Source: Pseudobutyrivibrio xylanivorans (GTDB lineage: Bacteria > Bacillota > Clostridia > Lachnospirales > Lachnospiraceae). From it: a stretch of 64,000 nucleotides of DNA. Positions 48,537 to 56,927 of the stretch are shown here, piece by piece. The notes beneath the pieces were generated by a model that worked only from the letters and a program-made list of their open reading frames with translations, was not told where the DNA came from and did no database searches. The first letter of the stretch is position 1, and each line of letters opens with the position of its first letter. The translations under genes and the position numbers were made by a program. Location of the stretch: NCBI RefSeq assembly GCF_010906925.1, contig NZ_VTVE01000002.1, forward strand, positions 124,001 to 188,000, read 5' to 3'.

Positions 48537-49694
48537 TTACAGCGTGTTTTCTATGGCACTTCTAGTGGCATTTATGTTGCCCTGGGCCATCTGCTTATTG
48601 CCGCCGCCTTTTGCTCCAAGCAGTTCACGAAGGCCTGCCGCAATGGCACCACAATCACGGCTTGTGCTACCAATGACAAAGTCGTATCCGCTTTCGTCAT
48701 CACCTGAGAATATTGCACAAAGTCCGCTGTGATTTTCCATCAAAGCATTTACACCATCGCGCATATTCTTAATATCTAAATCCTCAGTAAAAATAGTCAC
48801 ATCATTGAGCTCAGATGGATATTTTTCAATCTGCTCCATAAGGGCCTTTGACTTGATTTCACTGATTCGATATTTAAGGTCTTTGTTGTCACTAAGTAAT
48901 CCTGACACTCTGTTTGGAAGTTCATCCTCTGTACAGTTAAGTGTCTGATAGGTGCTTGATAGAATGGAAATCCTACGATTATAGTCCTCTAAGGCTCTAA
49001 GGCCGCATAGAATATACACTCTAACTCCACCCTTGTATTTCTCCCAGGATACCACCTTTAAAAGTCCAACCTGCCCTGTAGTCTTCACATGGGGAGCACA
49101 ACAAGCACATATATCAATGCCCTCTATCTCTACAAGGCGTACTGCACCATCTATTTCTTTTTTGCTCCTATAATCGATTGCAGGAAGCAAAGCTGGCTCC
49201 GGATAATAGGCCTTTACCTGCAAATCCTTAGCAATCACCTGATTGGCTTTATATTCAATTTCTCTCACCTGGTCTTCTGTCATCTCGATATTTAAATCCA
49301 AGGTGACTGTGTTGTCGCTCAGATGAAATCCAACATTTTCTGCTCCATAAATATTGTGGGCAAGTCCGGTAAAAATATGCTCACCCGTATGCTGTTGCAT
49401 ATTGTTAAATCTGTGGTCCCAATCTATCTCACCGTGAACCACCTCTCCGCTTAAGAAGCCGCTGCTGCAATAGTGGTAAATCACATCCTCTTCAATCTGA
49501 ACATCTAAAACAGTCGCTCCGTCCAGCATACCCTTGTCGCTTGATTGACCGCCCTGCTCAGGGAAAAACATGGTCTGATCCAACACTACCTTGTACAGCT
49601 TTTTCTCCCCATTCAGTTCCTCTTGACAAGAAATGACCCTTGCAGAAAATTCTTTTGCAAATGGCTCCCTATCATACAGTGGAATCGTCTTCAT
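48537..49694 (-). CDS. AlaX-type alanyl-tRNA editing protein with DHHA1 domain
   Basis: A 385-aa protein with the editing half of AlaRS and no aminoacylation domain: zinc ligands HTGEH (102-106) and CACCAPH near 200, then a DHHA1 domain (about 300-385) with GLCAIFSGDDESGYDFVIGS and GAKGGGNKQMAQG. It hydrolyses Ser-tRNA(Ala) in trans. The ATG of MKTIPLYD has AGGAGAG before it. It is last in the nnr-nudix-nadE-unknown-asparaginase-AlaX run. Confidence 0.9.
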   Translation of the reverse strand: MKTIPLYDREPFAKEFSARVISCQEELNGEKKLYKVVLDQTMFFPEQGGQSSDKGMLDGATVLDVQIEEDVIYHYCSSGFLSGEVVHGEIDWDHRFNNMQQHTGEHIFTGLAHNIYGAENVGFHLSDNTVTLDLNIEMTEDQVREIEYKANQVIAKDLQVKAYYPEPALLPAIDYRSKKEIDGAVRLVEIEGIDICACCAPHVKTTGQVGLLKVVSWEKYKGGVRVYILCGLRALEDYNRRISILSSTYQTLNCTEDELPNRVSGLLSDNKDLKYRISEIKSKALMEQIEKYPSELNDVTIFTEDLDIKNMRDGVNALMENHSGLCAIFSGDDESGYDFVIGSTSRDCGAIAAGLRELLGAKGGGNKQMAQGNINATRSAIENTL

Positions 49695-49749
49695 ATTCTC
49701 TCCTAATCCAAATAAAGGCCCTTGCCGTTTTAGCAAAAGCCTCTGTGCC

Positions 49750-50754
49750 TTAATGTTTTTTAAATAGAATATCTCTATTAATCTCTGTGTAGAATGCCTC
49801 TCTAAGACGGGTGTTACTGTAGTTCATGCCACGAAGCCACATTAACTTTGTCATGGTCGCCTCAAGTGTCATGTCATAAGCTTCAATCATGTGGAAATCA
49901 GCCTTAATCTGACGGCCCACCTCGTAGACTGTCATGTTGCTGCCCTCGTTGGCAACCTGAGTGGTCATAACTGCAAGCTTATCTGTACCCTTCCATTTGT
50001 CCATCTCCTCATAGAATGTATCCATGAGAGAATTAGGCATACCGCCTACACCAAAGCTTTCGATGACTACAATATCGTAGTTCTCAAACAGGAATGATAA
50101 TATATCTGCTTTCATTCCTGGGTATAATTTCAAGAGTGTTACCTTGTCAGACATCTCGTAGTAAAAACTAGGAATGCCACGAACTGGTACCTCTGGAATA
50201 TATCTAACTATTACTCCATCCTGAATAACTGCAAGGTATGGAAAGTTAATACTAGAAAATGCATTGTAGCTTTTAGCTCTTTCTTTTTTAGCTCTAGTGC
50301 CACAGATGACCTTGCCATCAAATACAATGCTGACATTTTGAGATGCATCATCAGAAGCATAGATAAATGAATCTAAAAGATTAGTCTTGGCATCAGTGAT
50401 ATCTCGACTAATTGGCTTTTGTGAGCCTGTAACTACAATAGGCTTGGCAGAGTTTTGAATCATGTAGCTAAGGGCTGCTGCTGTATATCCAAGAGTATCT
50501 GTTCCGTGACACACAACAAAGCCATCGTAGCTTGCATAATTGTCCTCTATTGCCTTAACAATTACTTTCCAGTGTTCTGGAGTCATGTTAGTGCTGTCAA
50601 GATTAAGGACCTGAATAGTCTCAACCTGACAAACATGCTCCACGGCAGGAATATAGGACAAAACATCCTCAGCAGTAAGGCCTGGTGTAAGACCAGCTTC
50701 AGTCTGCTTAGAGGCGATTGTCCCTCCTGTGCCTATCATTAAAATCTTTTTCAT
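49750..50754 (-). CDS. Type I L-asparaginase
   Basis: A 334-aa enzyme: first Thr in IGTGGTIAS (6-14), second in VVCHGTDTLGYTAA (about 82-95), Lys in GSQKPISRDITDAKTN. The length and lack of a signal peptide fit cytoplasmic type I (AnsA). It begins 1 base after the unknown gene upstream ends. Confidence 0.92.
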   Translation of the reverse strand: MKKILMIGTGGTIASKQTEAGLTPGLTAEDVLSYIPAVEHVCQVETIQVLNLDSTNMTPEHWKVIVKAIEDNYASYDGFVVCHGTDTLGYTAAALSYMIQNSAKPIVVTGSQKPISRDITDAKTNLLDSFIYASDDASQNVSIVFDGKVICGTRAKKERAKSYNAFSSINFPYLAVIQDGVIVRYIPEVPVRGIPSFYYEMSDKVTLLKLYPGMKADILSFLFENYDIVVIESFGVGGMPNSLMDTFYEEMDKWKGTDKLAVMTTQVANEGSNMTVYEVGRQIKADFHMIEAYDMTLEATMTKLMWLRGMNYSNTRLREAFYTEINRDILFKKH

Positions 50755-50755
50755 G

Positions 50756-51175
50756 CTAGTTCTTTCCGATTGGAATTCCAAATATTTTGGTCTGGAAACC
50801 GCTCATCAATGATTCATAATCTGTATAATTGATATTTGCCTTAAAGAAGCCATTCCATGTATCTCTAAGAATATCGCATATCTCTGCCCCATTTTCCTTT
50901 TCCAAAAGAATAGATGGGAAAATATAGTAAATCATGAAATAATTTAGGTTCATAAGCTCTGCTGCTCGAACCTTACCAAATTTCTTGAACTCATCCTGAA
51001 CATCCTGACACAATACTAGGCTGTTAGCAGCGTAGTCACCTGATTCAGTCAAATCCCTCAAAAGAGAGAATCTATCTGCTCTAAACATATCCATAGCTGC
51101 TGCATACTCTTTTTTAGTATGCACCTTGCTAAGATGCGATAAATCCTCAAATATTTTTCTTACTTCAAAAGACAT
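50756..51175 (-). CDS. Protein of unknown function
   Basis: A 139-aa soluble, mostly helical protein (FEVRKIFEDLSHLSKVHTKKEYAAAMDMFRADRFSLLRDLTE at the start; aromatic-rich end NINYTDYESLMSGFQTKIFGIPIGKN). I do not recognise the family. It lies between nadE (27 bases) and the asparaginase (TAGCATG), and its codon use is like its neighbours. Confidence 0.8.
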   Translation of the reverse strand: MSFEVRKIFEDLSHLSKVHTKKEYAAAMDMFRADRFSLLRDLTESGDYAANSLVLCQDVQDEFKKFGKVRAAELMNLNYFMIYYIFPSILLEKENGAEICDILRDTWNGFFKANINYTDYESLMSGFQTKIFGIPIGKN

Positions 51176-51201
51176 ATATTATCCTCCCAATTACATCTTA
51201 A

Positions 51202-51951
51202 TTAATGTCTTTTATATGCAGGCATTAATTGAAGCTTGTGCAAGTTTGCAACATGCTTTTTCTCAATTAATTCTCTAGTGTCTGCTGGGATATCTGCATT
51301 TGAATCAGAAATATATTCATCAAGCATATTGTATGTAAATCCCAATTTCTCTTCATCAGACATACCTGACAAACCATCAGAAGGCACCTTGTGCACAAGC
51401 TGATTTGGAAGTCCCAAATATTCTCCTATCTGAAGAACCTCTGTCACAGTGAAATCCTGAAGAAGTGAAACGTCACCAGCCGCATCACCATATTTAGTTG
51501 AATATCCCACATAATCCTCAGATGCATTACATGTATTAACGACAAATGATGTAACATCCTGTCCCTGGGCTACAGCATAAAGAGTAGACATACGAAGACG
51601 TGGTGCAAGATTAATCTTCAAATCCTTTGTCACCTTAAATGTCTTTGCCTTTTCAAAAGTAGCTATAGCTGCATTGTAATAATCTGTGATTGGAACTATC
51701 TCATAAGGAATCTCAAGATGATTAACGAGAAGCTTTGCATCATCAAGGTCTACCATCTGCCCGTTTGGCATGATGATTCCAAGAACTCTATCTGCTCCAA
51801 GAGCCGCCTTTAATACTGCAGCTGTAACAGAAGAATCCTTACCGCCGGAAATACCTATGATTGCTTTAGAATTGTCACCAAACTTGTTAAACCAATCCCT
51901 AGTGTACTGGATTAATTTCTCTGTCTGGTCTTTAACATTAAACTCTCTCAT
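51202..51951 (-). CDS. nadE: NH3-dependent NAD+ synthetase
   Basis: A 249-aa PP-loop enzyme with IGISGGKDSSVTAAVLKAALG (33-53) and VNTCNASEDYVGYSTKYGDAAGDVSLL. No glutaminase domain, so ammonia-dependent. It amidates NaAD to NAD and follows the Nudix/NrtR-like gene by 14 bases. Confidence 0.95.
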   Translation of the reverse strand: MREFNVKDQTEKLIQYTRDWFNKFGDNSKAIIGISGGKDSSVTAAVLKAALGADRVLGIIMPNGQMVDLDDAKLLVNHLEIPYEIVPITDYYNAAIATFEKAKTFKVTKDLKINLAPRLRMSTLYAVAQGQDVTSFVVNTCNASEDYVGYSTKYGDAAGDVSLLQDFTVTEVLQIGEYLGLPNQLVHKVPSDGLSGMSDEEKLGFTYNMLDEYISDSNADIPADTRELIEKKHVANLHKLQLMPAYKRH

Positions 51952-51965
51952 CTTACTTATGTCTC

Positions 51966-52796
51966 CTACTTAAGCATGTATACCTCAGACATTCTGCGTC
52001 CAACAATCGACTTAGTCTTCTCACCAAGTGCCTCGATTCTGTCGGCAACCATGATTCTGAAGTTAGCCTTGTAAAGCTTGTGTCCAAGAAGTAATTCGTA
52101 AATTACCTGTAAATCTGGCAATGTGAACTTAACAGGTGCCATACTGAATGGCAAATCTGTGTACTCGATTTCTTTTCTGATTTTCTTCATTGCCTCGATA
52201 ATGATTTCAACGTGATCAAATGCAAGTCTAGTCTTGCTCTTGAGTGTAGGTGTTAGATTTGGATACTTGATATGACCATTCTTAAATCTCTTTGTAGAAA
52301 GCTCATATACGATATCTACTCCGATGTCCTCATTGAAAATATGGATCTGTGAGTCTGTGTACTCAAAATCGAACCATGCTGCTTCAAGTGCATCGTCGCC
52401 ACCACGTACTGGTACAGTTTTGCTAGTAAGTGCTATATAAGCAACACTCATTACCCTAGTTCTAGGGTCGCGATCTGGCTTAGAAAAAGTATAAACCTGC
52501 TCAAGGAACACATCCTTTACGCCTGCTTCCTCACTAAGTTCTCTCTTCGCTGCCTCGTAACATGTCTCATCTGGATGAACAAAGCCTCCTGGTAAAGCCC
52601 AGCAATTAAGGTATGGGTGTCCGCCGCGCTTAATAAGTAAGATTCTAAGTCCTGACAAATCTTTCTTTGGTCCAATGAGTAACATATCAACTGTTACCGA
52701 TGGTCTCTCATAATCCCCTGGATCATATTGGGCTAAGAATTCTTCTTCTGTTAAACCGTTCTGATCTCTTAATCCTTTTGCTGTTGTTAATGCCAT
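51966..52796 (-). CDS. Nudix hydrolase with NrtR-like winged-helix tail
   Basis: A 276-aa protein with a Nudix domain (about 33-150) whose box GGFVHPDETCYEAAKRELSE (70-89) and following EAG is intact, and a C-terminal winged helix (about 195-276) with FTLPDLQVIYELLLGHKLYKANFR. The layout is that of NrtR, an ADP-ribose-responsive repressor of NAD genes; the full catalytic box means it could also hydrolyse ADP-ribose. Its place directly upstream of nadE supports a NAD role. Confidence 0.85.
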   Translation of the reverse strand: MALTTAKGLRDQNGLTEEEFLAQYDPGDYERPSVTVDMLLIGPKKDLSGLRILLIKRGGHPYLNCWALPGGFVHPDETCYEAAKRELSEEAGVKDVFLEQVYTFSKPDRDPRTRVMSVAYIALTSKTVPVRGGDDALEAAWFDFEYTDSQIHIFNEDIGVDIVYELSTKRFKNGHIKYPNLTPTLKSKTRLAFDHVEIIIEAMKKIRKEIEYTDLPFSMAPVKFTLPDLQVIYELLLGHKLYKANFRIMVADRIEALGEKTKSIVGRRMSEVYMLK

Positions 52797-52851
52797 ATTG
52801 TCCTCCTATGTGCAAAATACCATACAGTAGTAATTTATTACTATTTTCAAA

Positions 52852-54342
52852 TTATGTCAATACATTTATTTTTTTTATTCCTTCAATTATATCAGAAGCT
52901 AGCACACTTTTAATACCCACATCTTGAGATATTAATTTCCCACAAAGACCGTGAAAAAATGCGCCAACTGCCCCACATTTCACCACTGGCAAGCCCTGGG
53001 CAACAAATGAGGTAATAATTCCTGCAAGCACATCTCCTGAGCCTGGAGTTGCAAGAGCTTCGTTTCCGCTTGTGGAATAAAAAATATTATCATTTGAAGC
53101 TATGACAGTAGAAAAATTTTTCAAAACCACAGTCACATTTGTTTCATAAGAAAAATCTCTGGCAACTTTTTCCATGTCATAATTAATCTCCTTCACAGGA
53201 ACGCCACATAGTCTTTCCATCTCTTTGAGATGTGGAGTCATAATAACGGGATTTTCTTTCGCATATTTAATTAGTGCCCCCTTCATATTGGCACAAATAT
53301 TAATTCCATCTGCATCTATAATAAGCGGTACACTGGCATTATCAAGGACAGTTGTCACTATTTCCTCAGAAAGTTTTCCGGTTGAAAGACCCGGACCCAT
53401 CAAAATCACATCGGCCCAGTTAATTGACTCTAAAAGCTTTTCTTTTTCAAAGTCCTCATATCCACAGAACATCGCCTCAGGAATAGCCTGCCTAATAGAT
53501 TCTATATTGTTTTTATGGGTAAAAACTTTGGTCAAGCCAGCCCCTGCAGTAAGGGCAGCCTTAGCTGACAAATACAGGGCACCATAAATATTTTCGCTTC
53601 CACCAATAATCAAAATCTTGCCACAGGAGCCTTTGTTGGCTGTAGACTTTCGTTTAGGAAGATCCTTTAAATCTGCTTCTTCCAAAATCATAGCCTTTCC
53701 CTCAGTCTCATCCAAATAAATACCTACATCTGCTACATGAACTTCGCCTGCTGCCTCCTTGCATTCTCCTAGCACAAGGCCCTTTTTCATATAGGCAAAA
53801 GTAATGGTATCACTGGCCATCACACCAGCCTCTCCCAAAAGTTTTCCACAGTCAGTATGGTAGCCTGAAGGAATATCAACAGCTACCACTGGCTTATTAG
53901 AATTATTTATAAGCTTTGCCGCTGCCAAATAATCTCCTGAAATTCCCCTTGTCAGCCCTATTCCAAACATGGCATCTACGAACAAATCAGATGACTGTAT
54001 TTTTTCTTCATTGAAACCTAAGGCAAAATCCATGCCATAGCTTTCTGCAATTTCTATCTCCTCTTTCAGCTGAGCAGAATATTTGGACTCATCTGACATC
54101 AGAACAGTCTTCACCTGTCTACCAGACAAATACAAAAGCCTTGCAATAGCTACTCCGTCTCCCCCGTTATTTCCAGGTCCGCACAGTACGCACACCTGAT
54201 TAGCCTCAGGGTATTTATCAATGATAAAATCAGCCACAGCCTTTGCCGCCCGCTCCATCAGAACCAGGGATGGTACCTTATGTTTTTCAATAGTAGCCTG
54301 GTCGCAGGCTCTCATTTCCTCTGCTGAAAGTATTGGTTTCAT
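52852..54342 (-). CDS. nnr: Bifunctional NAD(P)HX epimerase/dehydratase
   Basis: A 496-aa fusion: epimerase NnrE (1-215, with VLCGPGNNGGDGVAIAR and DAMFGIGLTRG) and ADP-dependent dehydratase NnrD (about 225-496, with MGPGLSTG, MTPHLKEMERL and LATPGSGDVLAGIITSFVAQG). It repairs hydrated NADH/NADPH. First gene of the run ending at alaX, and divergent from the SGNH gene. Confidence 0.95.
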   Translation of the reverse strand: MKPILSAEEMRACDQATIEKHKVPSLVLMERAAKAVADFIIDKYPEANQVCVLCGPGNNGGDGVAIARLLYLSGRQVKTVLMSDESKYSAQLKEEIEIAESYGMDFALGFNEEKIQSSDLFVDAMFGIGLTRGISGDYLAAAKLINNSNKPVVAVDIPSGYHTDCGKLLGEAGVMASDTITFAYMKKGLVLGECKEAAGEVHVADVGIYLDETEGKAMILEEADLKDLPKRKSTANKGSCGKILIIGGSENIYGALYLSAKAALTAGAGLTKVFTHKNNIESIRQAIPEAMFCGYEDFEKEKLLESINWADVILMGPGLSTGKLSEEIVTTVLDNASVPLIIDADGINICANMKGALIKYAKENPVIMTPHLKEMERLCGVPVKEINYDMEKVARDFSYETNVTVVLKNFSTVIASNDNIFYSTSGNEALATPGSGDVLAGIITSFVAQGLPVVKCGAVGAFFHGLCGKLISQDVGIKSVLASDIIEGIKKINVLT

Positions 54343-54420
54343 AATATTCTATCCTCAAACAACTTCTAAAGTGCTATAATACAGTAATTATAATACTTAT
54401 TATAGGACAGGAGAATTATT

Positions 54421-55488
54421 TTGAGAAAGAAAATCGTTATCACTCTTTGGATTTCACTTGTTATCTTAATTATCGCATTCGGTTCCCTTGTGGTTATCCA
54501 AAATAAAAAAGCTGCCAAGGAAGCAGCTGAAAAAGAACGTATTGAAGCTGAACAGGAGCAGGCTCGCCTTGAAGCAGAAAAAGCTGAGCAAGATGCTATC
54601 GAAGCTGCAGCCGCTGCCGCAGAGCAAGAAGATGAATACACCTTCACAGATTTCGAGGCTACATACTTTGCAGTTGCTGATGCAACCGTCAGAGAAGAAC
54701 CATACGACACAGCAGAAATCGTAGGCACACTCTCAGTTGACCAGCGTGTTTCAATCGTGGCCACCTGTGACCAGACTGACTACTACAAAATAAAAGTCAG
54801 CGACGACTTCGGCTATGTTTCATTTGAAGATGTATCTGAGGAATACATAGACATCCCTCTTCCATCTACCTCAAAGCCAGTTCCAACTGCCACAAAAGAC
54901 ATCTTATTCATTGGTAACTCAATAACCATGTATCCTGCCACCAGCGACTGGTGGGGCTCAGGCTGGGGTTGTGGAGCTTCCACTGCAGCAAATGACTACG
55001 TACACCTTACCGTAGCCGCAAAGGGATATTCTTCTTACGACTTTATGTCACTTAGAGCATGGGAATTTTCCAACACCAGAAACAAAGAACTTGATGACCT
55101 TGACCCATACATCACCAACTACCAGTACGGTACCATCGTCATCGAACTTGGCGAAAACGTAAAGAATCATGAGACCCACTTTTCCGAGGATCTCACCGAC
55201 ATGATTAAATATATCAGAAGCTACAACCCTAACGCACGCATCGTAATGCTTGACAACTTCTGGGCATACTCAAGCATCATCAGCACCAAGAAATCCGTAG
55301 CCTCTTCCACAGGTTGCACCTACGTCAGCCTTTCCGACATCCAAGGTGTTACCGAATACCAGCTTCAGGAAGGCGACGAATACGTCACTCCTGACGGCCG
55401 CGTATACACCATCGGCTCCTTCTTGGCCGGACACCCTAACGACGCCGGCTACGCAGCCATCGCCCAGCACCTCATCGCAGTTCTCTAA
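54421..55488 (+). CDS. Membrane-anchored SGNH/GDSL hydrolase with SH3 domain
   Basis: A 355-aa protein: one transmembrane helix (about 5-25), a Glu/Ala-rich coiled linker (KEAAEKERIEAEQEQARLEA), an SH3b domain (about 77-140, VADATVREEPYDTAEIVGTL) and a SGNH hydrolase: nucleophile Ser in FIGNSITMYP (about 161-170), IELGEN (about 240) and DAGYAAIAQHL after GHPN. It may remove or transfer acyl groups on wall glycans. TTG start with GGAGAA upstream. The 3' half has a higher GC content than most of the window. Confidence 0.82.
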   Translation: MRKKIVITLWISLVILIIAFGSLVVIQNKKAAKEAAEKERIEAEQEQARLEAEKAEQDAIEAAAAAAEQEDEYTFTDFEATYFAVADATVREEPYDTAEIVGTLSVDQRVSIVATCDQTDYYKIKVSDDFGYVSFEDVSEEYIDIPLPSTSKPVPTATKDILFIGNSITMYPATSDWWGSGWGCGASTAANDYVHLTVAAKGYSSYDFMSLRAWEFSNTRNKELDDLDPYITNYQYGTIVIELGENVKNHETHFSEDLTDMIKYIRSYNPNARIVMLDNFWAYSSIISTKKSVASSTGCTYVSLSDIQGVTEYQLQEGDEYVTPDGRVYTIGSFLAGHPNDAGYAAIAQHLIAVL

Positions 55489-55625
55489 AATTCAGCCCCG
55501 CTTTGCCGGGGCTTTTTTGCTGCCCTTCAAGGCCTACCCTTGGCCGGGGCCAGGTGGCAGGGGCGCGGCCTAGAATTCTTACAGAAGGGCAGCAAAAAGC
55601 CCCACAGGTATGTGGGGCTGAATTT
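55488..55625. terminator. Paired convergent terminators inside a 138-bp palindrome
   Basis: Plus-strand terminator: AGCCCC (55494-55499) / GGGGCT (55508-55513) then TTTTTT. Minus-strand terminator: AGCCCCACA / TGTGGGGCT (55598-55606 with 55611-55619) then TTTTT. The outer arms AAATTCAGCCCC and GGGGCTGAATTT, and GCTGCCCTTC / GAAGGGCAGC, are complementary, so the whole region can also form one large cruciform. Confidence 0.9.
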
Positions 55626-56916
55626 ACTTAGATAGGATGTTGATGGTGCGCTGGACGGTGGCAAAGGCCTCGTAGTCGTAGCGTTCCACGGCCTCGATGA
55701 CGATGATGTCCGCGGCCTTGATGTCGGCTTTGACGCTGGTCATGTAGTCGCGGTGTGCGAAGGTGCATGAGGTGAAGTCCTTGGATAGGTACGGCATCAT
55801 GTTTACACGGAAGCTGTCTCCGATGAGGCATAGCTTGCTCTGGTTGGCACCGTCGCTGGTGGTGCGACAAACCATAGCGTCAAGGTTTAGTCCATTTACT
55901 GTTATCTCTGGGCGGTAGTCCATTATGTATTCGGTGTCATCATGGGTGATACTGTCGTCGGTCATACCCATGTAGGTGTAAAGCTCGTATTTCTCGGCGT
56001 CCCCTGTGCCTACTATCCACCGGGTTGGGTCCGTTTGTTCTACACCCATGGCTGCATATAGTGCATTGGTGCCGTAGAGGGCTCCAAAGTGATTCCAGTG
56101 ACTGTCGTATTTGTAGTAAGTCTGGTAGGCTGAGGCTGCCCCTAAGCATTCTGTCAGTGGATAAATGAATGGTGTGGAGCAATTCTCAGTCAGATATGCA
56201 TGTAGTCGCTGCTCCCTTTTATACGTATTTACGATTTCCACCGTAGGCATGTATTTGCTAAATACCTGGGATTTGTTTGGCGCTATGAAAATATATAGCT
56301 GCTTGCCTTTGGCGTTGCAGATAGTCTGAAGCTCATTTAACTTTGAAGCATAGCTTGCCATGGCTTCGTCTGTGAGTAGGTTGGAGCCCTGGTAGCATTC
56401 TATTTCGTTTTCGCCGTATAAGAATAGCCAGCCTTCTCGACCTATAATTACATCCTGATATACAGCTAGAGGATAAAAGTTAGGGTCCTCCTGAACCGGC
56501 TCCTCTACCTCCGGTATGAATTCAGTGACTGGTGCATTTTCCTGAGCCGGTACTTCCTCTGGTACATCAGCTACCACAGGAGACGGCTCCACAGGCCGGT
56601 AGATGGCTTGCCCTATTTTCGAAGCGGCTATCTGGTATTTCTCGTCTGCCGCGTCATTTATCTGCTTGTACCAGGAAATCATAGAGTATCTAAAAGGGAT
56701 ACGGTCATCGATATAGCCAGAGAGACTTTCTCCGGTGTCCAAAAGCTCCTCTACGTTAACCTGCTGTAACTGTCGTTTTTCTGTCTCCACTATAGAGAGC
56801 TTTTCAAAAACTGAAGGCGCAAATAGTCTAAGGAGTCCTCCTCCCACCCACGGGAACACTAGGATTCCTAGAAAGACAAATATGAATATTTTATTTTTGA
56901 TAGTTGTAAAATTCAT
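55624..56916 (-). CDS. DHHW/AlgX-like SGNH O-acetyltransferase
   Basis: A 430-aa protein: N-terminal transmembrane anchor (about 9-29), a Pro/Glu/Val-rich linker (about 95-140) and an AlgJ/AlgX-type domain with GREGWLFLYGENEIE, the Asp-His pair of YKYDSHWNHFGA (about 270) and the Ser of CLIGDSFRVNM (about 362). These enzymes take acetyl from an MBOAT partner and put it on exported glycans; the MBOAT gene lies 11 bases upstream. The 3' part is GC-richer than the rest. Confidence 0.85.
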   Translation of the reverse strand: MNFTTIKNKIFIFVFLGILVFPWVGGGLLRLFAPSVFEKLSIVETEKRQLQQVNVEELLDTGESLSGYIDDRIPFRYSMISWYKQINDAADEKYQIAASKIGQAIYRPVEPSPVVADVPEEVPAQENAPVTEFIPEVEEPVQEDPNFYPLAVYQDVIIGREGWLFLYGENEIECYQGSNLLTDEAMASYASKLNELQTICNAKGKQLYIFIAPNKSQVFSKYMPTVEIVNTYKREQRLHAYLTENCSTPFIYPLTECLGAASAYQTYYKYDSHWNHFGALYGTNALYAAMGVEQTDPTRWIVGTGDAEKYELYTYMGMTDDSITHDDTEYIMDYRPEITVNGLNLDAMVCRTTSDGANQSKLCLIGDSFRVNMMPYLSKDFTSCTFAHRDYMTSVKADIKAADIIVIEAVERYDYEAFATVQRTINILSK

Positions 56917-56927
56917 TTTGCCCCTTC

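Noticed and set aside
54366-54764. Minus-strand frame of 132 codons rich in Ser and Ala
   Set aside because: It mirrors the Glu/Ala-rich linker of the SGNH gene; low complexity and no independent start signal.
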